A stretch of DNA of 9,369 nt from Phycisphaerales bacterium (GTDB lineage Bacteria > Planctomycetota > Phycisphaerae > Phycisphaerales > UBA1924), in the NCBI GenBank assembly GCA_003511945.1, contig DOJA01000263.1, forward strand, positions 7,454 to 16,822, in the 5' to 3' direction. Numbering within the stretch: the first letter of the stretch is position 1; each line of letters begins with the position of its first letter. The position numbers were made by a program, and so were the translations under genes. Positions 5,122-9,369 of the stretch are shown here, one piece after another. Below the pieces are notes generated by a model that did no database searches, had not been told where the DNA came from, and was given only the letters and a program-made list of their open reading frames with translations.

Positions 5122-7764
5122 TCAATCGGCCCGGCCGGGGCGGGCTCGCCCGTTGCGTTCGAGCAGGGCGACAGCAGCGGGGAGGACGATGATCGCAGCG
5201 ATGAGGCAGGCGCCGGTGCCGACGCCCATCGCGATGCCGAGCGAGCGGAGCCCCTTGTGATGGGCGATGACCAGCGCGCCGAAGCCGATCATGGTGGTCA
5301 GCGAGGTCACGACGACGGCGCGACGCGTGGCGCCGAGGTGCGTGCGGGAGCCCGCGCCTTCCTTGAAGCGGTGGAGGATGTGGACGCCTGAATCGACGCT
5401 GAGCCCCAGAAGGATCGGGGCGGCGAAGAAGTTGGCGAGGTTGAACGAGACGCCCAGGAGGGCGAGCGCTTCGATCGTCCAGGCCATGCCGACGGCGAGG
5501 GGCAGGAGGCAGACGGCGGCGTCGCGGATGCTGCGGAAGTCCAGCAGCAGGACGGTGACGATAAGGGCGAGGGCGAGCAGCGACATGCGGACGAACGCGG
5601 CGCCCATCTCCCCGATGGACTCGTAGTGGGTGATGGGCACGCCGGTGACTTCGGGATCGACGCGGCGCATGGCGGCGACGAACTCGCCCATCTTGTCGTA
5701 GTCCCACACATCCTCGCGGGGGTGCATCAGGACCGCGAGGCGCCCGGACGGGGCGACGAACTGCTCGCGGACGGCGTCGGGGAGCGCATCGCGGAGGGAG
5801 AGCCGGTCGCCCCGGAGCATCTGATCGAGCGATGCGCCGAACTCGGCGAGGTTTGATTCGGCCAGGGCGCGGGCCTTGTCGGGTTCGGAGGTCAGCCGGG
5901 CGGCGAGGGCGCCGAGGTCGGCGTGGAGCGCCGCGAGGCGGTCGGCGTGCGCCTGCTCGCCCGCGGCCGCGGCGCCGGCGGCGAGCAGGGCCACCTGCGA
6001 CGCGACGCGCTCGACGCCGGGGGACTCGAGCGTGGTGAGCGGGGAGTGGCGGGAGGGAGGGCGCGGAGGGTCGGGGAGGGACGCGCGGAGGGCGGTGCGC
6101 TCCGGGGTGTCGGGGCGGACGATGTCCAGCGCGCTCCGGACGGCGCCGATGATGGGCTCGCGCCGGGCGCGCTCGATGAGCGCGGGGACATCCTCTGGAC
6201 GGTCGGCGACCGCGACGCCGAACCAGGTGTTGGCGGCGGAGTCCTGCTGGACGCGGCGCTCCCACGCGACGGACTCGAGGCCCTCGGCCTGGAGCTTGAG
6301 GAGGTTCTTCTCGAAGCGCATCGCGCCGGGAGCAAGGAAGAGGCCCGCGGAAGCAAGGGCGGCTGCCGCGAGGACCCACCCGGCGCGGCGCTGCAGGAAT
6401 CGGTCGATGGCCCGCCGGCGCGGGGTTTCCTCGTACCCCGGCGGGAGGGCGGCGGTCGGGAGGAGCGGGTCGACGAGCACCAGCAGCGCGGGAAGCACCA
6501 GGGTCATGGCGCCCATGCACAGGAGGAGCCCGACCCCGGCGATGACGCCCAGCTCGCGCAGTCCCTGGAACGAGGTGAACAGGGCCATCAGGAACACGCC
6601 CGCGGAGGTGGCGGCGCCGGTGAGGTTGCCCCGTCCGGCGTGCACGACGGCGGCGTGAATGGCGTCGTGCAGCCCGCGACTGGCGCGGAGTTCGCGGAAG
6701 CGGGAGATGACATGCACGCCGTAGTCCATCCCGACACCGATCAGGACGAGCATGAAGACAATCGAGAGGAGGTTGAGCTGCCCGACCAGGAGCGTGGCGG
6801 CGCCGTAGGTCCAGGCGGAGGCGATCGCGAGAGAGAGGACCGCCAGCATCGGACGCCAGAACCCGCCCAGGACGAAGATGATGACCCCGGCGCAGCCGAC
6901 GATGGCGATGGCGCTGGCGCGCATCATGTCGGTGTTGGTGGTGGACATCTCGTCGGCCTGGAGAACGGGCTTGCCGGTGAGCCCGATGGGAACGCCGGGG
7001 AACTCGGCGCGGGTGGCGTCGATGGCTTGGCGGATGAGGGCGAGGGGGCCGTCGATGACCCCGAGGGTGGCGTAGTTTTTATTGGGAACGATGGTGATGA
7101 AGTGCATGCGCCCGGTGTCGCTGGTGATGAAGCGGGGCGCGAGGGCGTCTTCGGAGAGGGGCGCGACGGCTCGGGCGCTCGCGGAGTCGGGGAGAGCGGC
7201 CCCCGCAACAGCCGTGAGGGCGAAGACGGCGGCGGCGCCGAGGCGGTCGCGCTCGCGCGGGTCCATGGCCGCGGCGCGGGAGACGAGCGCGCCGAGGCGG
7301 CGCGAGGCGTCTTCGATGATGGCGGCGGCGCCGGCTCCGCCCACGAGCGCGGGGTAGGCGTCGGCGGCGCGGGCGAAGTCGGCGAGCTCGGCGTCGGTCA
7401 TCGCACGGGTGGCGATGCGGCGCTGCTCCTGCGGGGTGATGGCCGCGAAGACGCCCGGAAGGTCCGGGAGGGCGCGGAGGCGCGCGTCCAGCGCCGCGAC
7501 GGCGCGTCGGGCTGTGTCGGGGTCGCCCTGGGCGTCGACGACGGCGAAGAGGTGCTCGGTGTCGCCGAACTCGTCCATGAAGCGGGTGAACTGCTTCATG
7601 TAGGGGCGATCGGGGGCGATCAGGTCGTTGGTGTCGGCGTTGAGCCGGAGGTTGGCGCGAGCATACAGCGCGCCGGCGAGCGCGAGCAGCGCCGCGACGA
7701 TCACCACGGTCCGCGGGCGTCGGAGCACAAGGGCGGCGATGGCATGGAGGGCGGCGTCGCGCAT
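5122..7764 (-). CDS. MMPL/RND-family exporter, HpnN-like
   Basis: An 880-residue inner-membrane transporter with the duplicated RND plan. TM1 is at about 19-35, followed by a periplasmic domain at about 36-282. TM2-TM6 lie at about 283-431, TM7 at about 462-478, a second periplasmic domain at about 479-724, and TM8-TM12 at about 725-867. Each half carries an Asp in the fourth helix of its bundle, D347 (GMDYGVH) and D791 (SVDSGVH), in the position used for proton relay in MmpL proteins. Length and the NLANFFAAPILLGLSVDSGVH block resemble HpnN, which moves hopanoids to the outer membrane, and other lipid-type MMPL exporters; the substrate here is unknown and no hopanoid gene is visible. There is no strong Shine-Dalgarno. 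The ATG is the first usual start after the in-frame TGA at 7822-7824. The gene lies 136 bp after purK and 83 bp before the SPFH gene, all on one strand. Confidence 0.88.
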   Translation of the reverse strand: MRDAALHAIAALVLRRPRTVVIVAALLALAGALYARANLRLNADTNDLIAPDRPYMKQFTRFMDEFGDTEHLFAVVDAQGDPDTARRAVAALDARLRALPDLPGVFAAITPQEQRRIATRAMTDAELADFARAADAYPALVGGAGAAAIIEDASRRLGALVSRAAAMDPRERDRLGAAAVFALTAVAGAALPDSASARAVAPLSEDALAPRFITSDTGRMHFITIVPNKNYATLGVIDGPLALIRQAIDATRAEFPGVPIGLTGKPVLQADEMSTTNTDMMRASAIAIVGCAGVIIFVLGGFWRPMLAVLSLAIASAWTYGAATLLVGQLNLLSIVFMLVLIGVGMDYGVHVISRFRELRASRGLHDAIHAAVVHAGRGNLTGAATSAGVFLMALFTSFQGLRELGVIAGVGLLLCMGAMTLVLPALLVLVDPLLPTAALPPGYEETPRRRAIDRFLQRRAGWVLAAAALASAGLFLAPGAMRFEKNLLKLQAEGLESVAWERRVQQDSAANTWFGVAVADRPEDVPALIERARREPIIGAVRSALDIVRPDTPERTALRASLPDPPRPPSRHSPLTTLESPGVERVASQVALLAAGAAAAGEQAHADRLAALHADLGALAARLTSEPDKARALAESNLAEFGASLDQMLRGDRLSLRDALPDAVREQFVAPSGRLAVLMHPREDVWDYDKMGEFVAAMRRVDPEVTGVPITHYESIGEMGAAFVRMSLLALALIVTVLLLDFRSIRDAAVCLLPLAVGMAWTIEALALLGVSFNLANFFAAPILLGLSVDSGVHILHRFKEGAGSRTHLGATRRAVVVTSLTTMIGFGALVIAHHKGLRSLGIAMGVGTGACLIAAIIVLPAAVALLERNGRARPGRAD

Positions 7765-7790
7765 GGATCGCCCCGCGTGGGGGAGAGACG

Positions 7791-7796
7791 AAGATA
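7791..7796 (-). promoter_or_regulatory. Possible -10 box upstream of the RND gene
   Basis: TATCTT on the - strand lies 26 nt before the RND ATG, in an A/T-rich island of an otherwise GC-rich spacer. No convincing -35 element precedes it, so this is weak. Confidence 0.25.
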
Positions 7797-7823
7797 GAGC
7801 ACCCGCGCCGGAGCGGCGGGCTC
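7797..7823 (-). repeat. GC-rich hairpin before the RND gene
   Basis: On the - strand, GAGC (7823-7820) pairs with GCTC (7800-7797), and CCGC (7819-7816) with GCGG (7806-7803), leaving a 2-nt bulge and a 9-nt loop. A pyrimidine-rich stretch follows. It overlaps the stop of the possible mini-ORF. It could be a weak terminator or attenuator, but such hairpins also arise by chance at this GC content. Confidence 0.3.
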
Positions 7824-7869
7824 AGCCGGGCGCGTGCTGATCGATAACGGAGCGCAGGTCGAAGGACAC
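7822..7869 (-). CDS. Possible 15-codon mini-ORF between purK and the RND gene
   Basis: A GTG at 7869 opens MSFDLRSVIDQHAPG and ends at a TGA at 7822-7824. A GGAGG on the - strand (7879-7875) lies 5 nt before it, a better ribosome binding site than that of the RND gene. It starts 31 nt after the purK stop, is in the same frame as the RND gene, and ends 57 nt before that start. It could be a leader peptide, but an ORF this short can occur by chance. No homology is recognised. Confidence 0.25.
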   Translation of the reverse strand: MSFDLRSVIDQHAPG

Positions 7870-7900
7870 GGCACCCTCCCGCGCGGCTCGGCCCATCACT

Positions 7901-9027
7901 CTACCCGACGCCCCCGCCCGCTTCGGCGGCGGCGACGATGGCGCGGACGCGTTCGGTCCGGGCGCTCAGGGTGGGTTCGTCGGGGGCGCGCAGGGTGATG
8001 TGGCCGAGCTTCCGTCCGGCGCGGGGGGACTTCCCGTAGAGGTGGACCGCGGCGCCCGGGACGCGCAGGACCTCGGGCAGGATGGGGGGCGCTCCGATGA
8101 TGTTCACCATGGCGCTCGGCCCGAGCGCGCCGGTGGCTCCCAAAGGCCAGCCCAGGATGGCGCGGAGGTGGTTCTCGAACTGGCTGCACTCGGCGCCCTC
8201 GATGGTCCAGTGGCCGGAGTTGTGGACGCGGCAGGCCATCTCGTTGGCCTTCAGGGCGGCCCCGGAGGACTGGAAGAACTCGATGGTCAGCACGCCGACA
8301 TACGAGAGCCGGTCGAGGACGCGCCGGGCGTAGTCCTGCGCGAGCTGCTGGAGGGCGGGGCCTGAACCGGGGGGCGTGTCGGGGGCGGGCGCGCGGGAGA
8401 GCCGCAGGATGCCGCGCTGGTGCAGGTTCTCGATCAGTGGATAGAACGCGGTCTCGCCCGAGGCCGAGCGCACGGCGATGAGGGAGACCTCGCGCTCGAA
8501 CTCGACCAGTTCCTCGGCGATGAGCGGGACGGAGCCCAGGGCGCGCCAGGCGGAGGCGAGGGCTTCGGGCTCGCGGAGAACGAGCTGGCCCTTGCCGTCG
8601 TAGCCCAAACGCCGCGTCTTGAGGACCGCGGGGAGGCCGACGCGGCGCACGGCGGGTTCGACATCCTCCGGCCCGTCGATGGGCGCGAAGCGCGGCGTGG
8701 GGATGTTCAGCTCCGCGAAGAGCGACTTCTCGGCGAGGCGCTCCTGAGCGGCGGCGAGCGCGCCGGCGCCGGGGAAGAACCGCCCAGTGCGCTCGAGGAG
8801 AGAGGCCGCGGAGGCGGGAACATTCTCGAACTCGCAGGTGGTGATCGCGGCGCCCTCGCGCAGGCGGGCGATGGCGCCCTCGTTGGAGTAGTCGGCGACG
8901 ATCAGCTCCCCGATCTCGCCTGCGGGCGCATGGGGGTCGGGGTCGAGGAATCGGCAGCGGACTCCCAGGCGCTGCCCGGCCATCGCGAGCATGCGCCCGA
9001 GCTGGCCGCCTCCGAGCACGCCGACGA

Positions 9028-9031
<4 letters not shown>
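7901..9031 (-). CDS. purK: 5-(carboxyamino)imidazole ribonucleotide synthase PurK
   Basis: ATP-grasp enzyme that carboxylates AIR with ATP and bicarbonate to N5-CAIR in de novo purine synthesis; cytosolic dimer in known homologues. The 376-residue length fits the family (about 355-390). Visible motifs are GGGQLGRML (7-15), EFENVP (67-72), the ATP-binding KTRRLGYDGKGQ (138-149), EELVEFEREVSLIAVR (173-188), the signature NEMACRVHNSGHWT (263-276) followed by SQFENHLRA, and LYGK (331-334). The GTG start at 9031 places GGGQLG correctly and overlaps the purE stop as GTGA, so coupled translation is likely. The frame extends further upstream but only as Arg/Pro-rich shadow of purE. MACRVHNSGH differs slightly from the common APRPHNSGH. 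It feeds PurE, encoded immediately upstream. Confidence 0.95.

Positions 9032-9369
<338 letters not shown>

Noticed and set aside
5042..6520. 492-residue - strand ORF overlapping the RND gene in another frame
   Set aside because: Almost entirely Arg, Pro, Ala and His, a frame shadow with no domain.
5923..7797. Long + strand ORF of 624 residues opposite the RND gene
   Set aside because: Its Gly/Glu/Asp-rich composition is the usual antisense shadow of a GC-rich gene, while the - strand frame has clear RND helices and motifs.

Overview
The window is very GC-rich, has strong G/C bias at third codon positions, and shows no mobile element, CRISPR array, tRNA or rRNA. The best taxonomic guess is a planctomycete, probably Phycisphaerae. 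The grounds are a secreted protein ending in a VPAPGA / hydrophobic / RRRR sorting tail (the PEP-CTERM variant common in that class) and a long MiaB with extra loops. This is inference; no marker gene is present.

Left part, + strand: a possible C-terminal tail of an upstream gene (to about 116), then miaB (151-1749), a tRNA methylthiotransferase whose promoter-like sequence sits so close to the ATG that the mRNA would be almost leaderless. A 246-bp spacer with its own promoter-like site leads to a secreted PEP-CTERM-type protein of unknown function (1996-2718), closed by a clear intrinsic terminator (2749-2787).

Right part, - strand, converging on that terminator and read from the right edge: purE (5' end outside the window) and purK, overlapping by 4 nt as GTGA; a 136-bp spacer with a possible 15-codon mini-ORF and a hairpin; an 880-aa MMPL/RND exporter resembling the HpnN lipid transporter; an SPFH-domain protein with a C-terminal GYF_2 domain; and a double zinc-ribbon protein with a C-terminal membrane anchor. 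The last two overlap by 4 nt, again as GTGA.

Functionally, purE and purK make the two-step route from AIR to CAIR in purine synthesis. The SPFH and zinc-ribbon pair resembles Bacillus YdjI and YdjG, which work with PspA in membrane-stress response; no pspA or TPM-domain gene is visible here. The RND exporter just upstream makes a membrane-lipid theme plausible but unproven. The most interesting parts are the SPFH-GYF_2/zinc-ribbon pair, the purK-RND spacer, and the MiaB insertions. I did not find a clearly new system.
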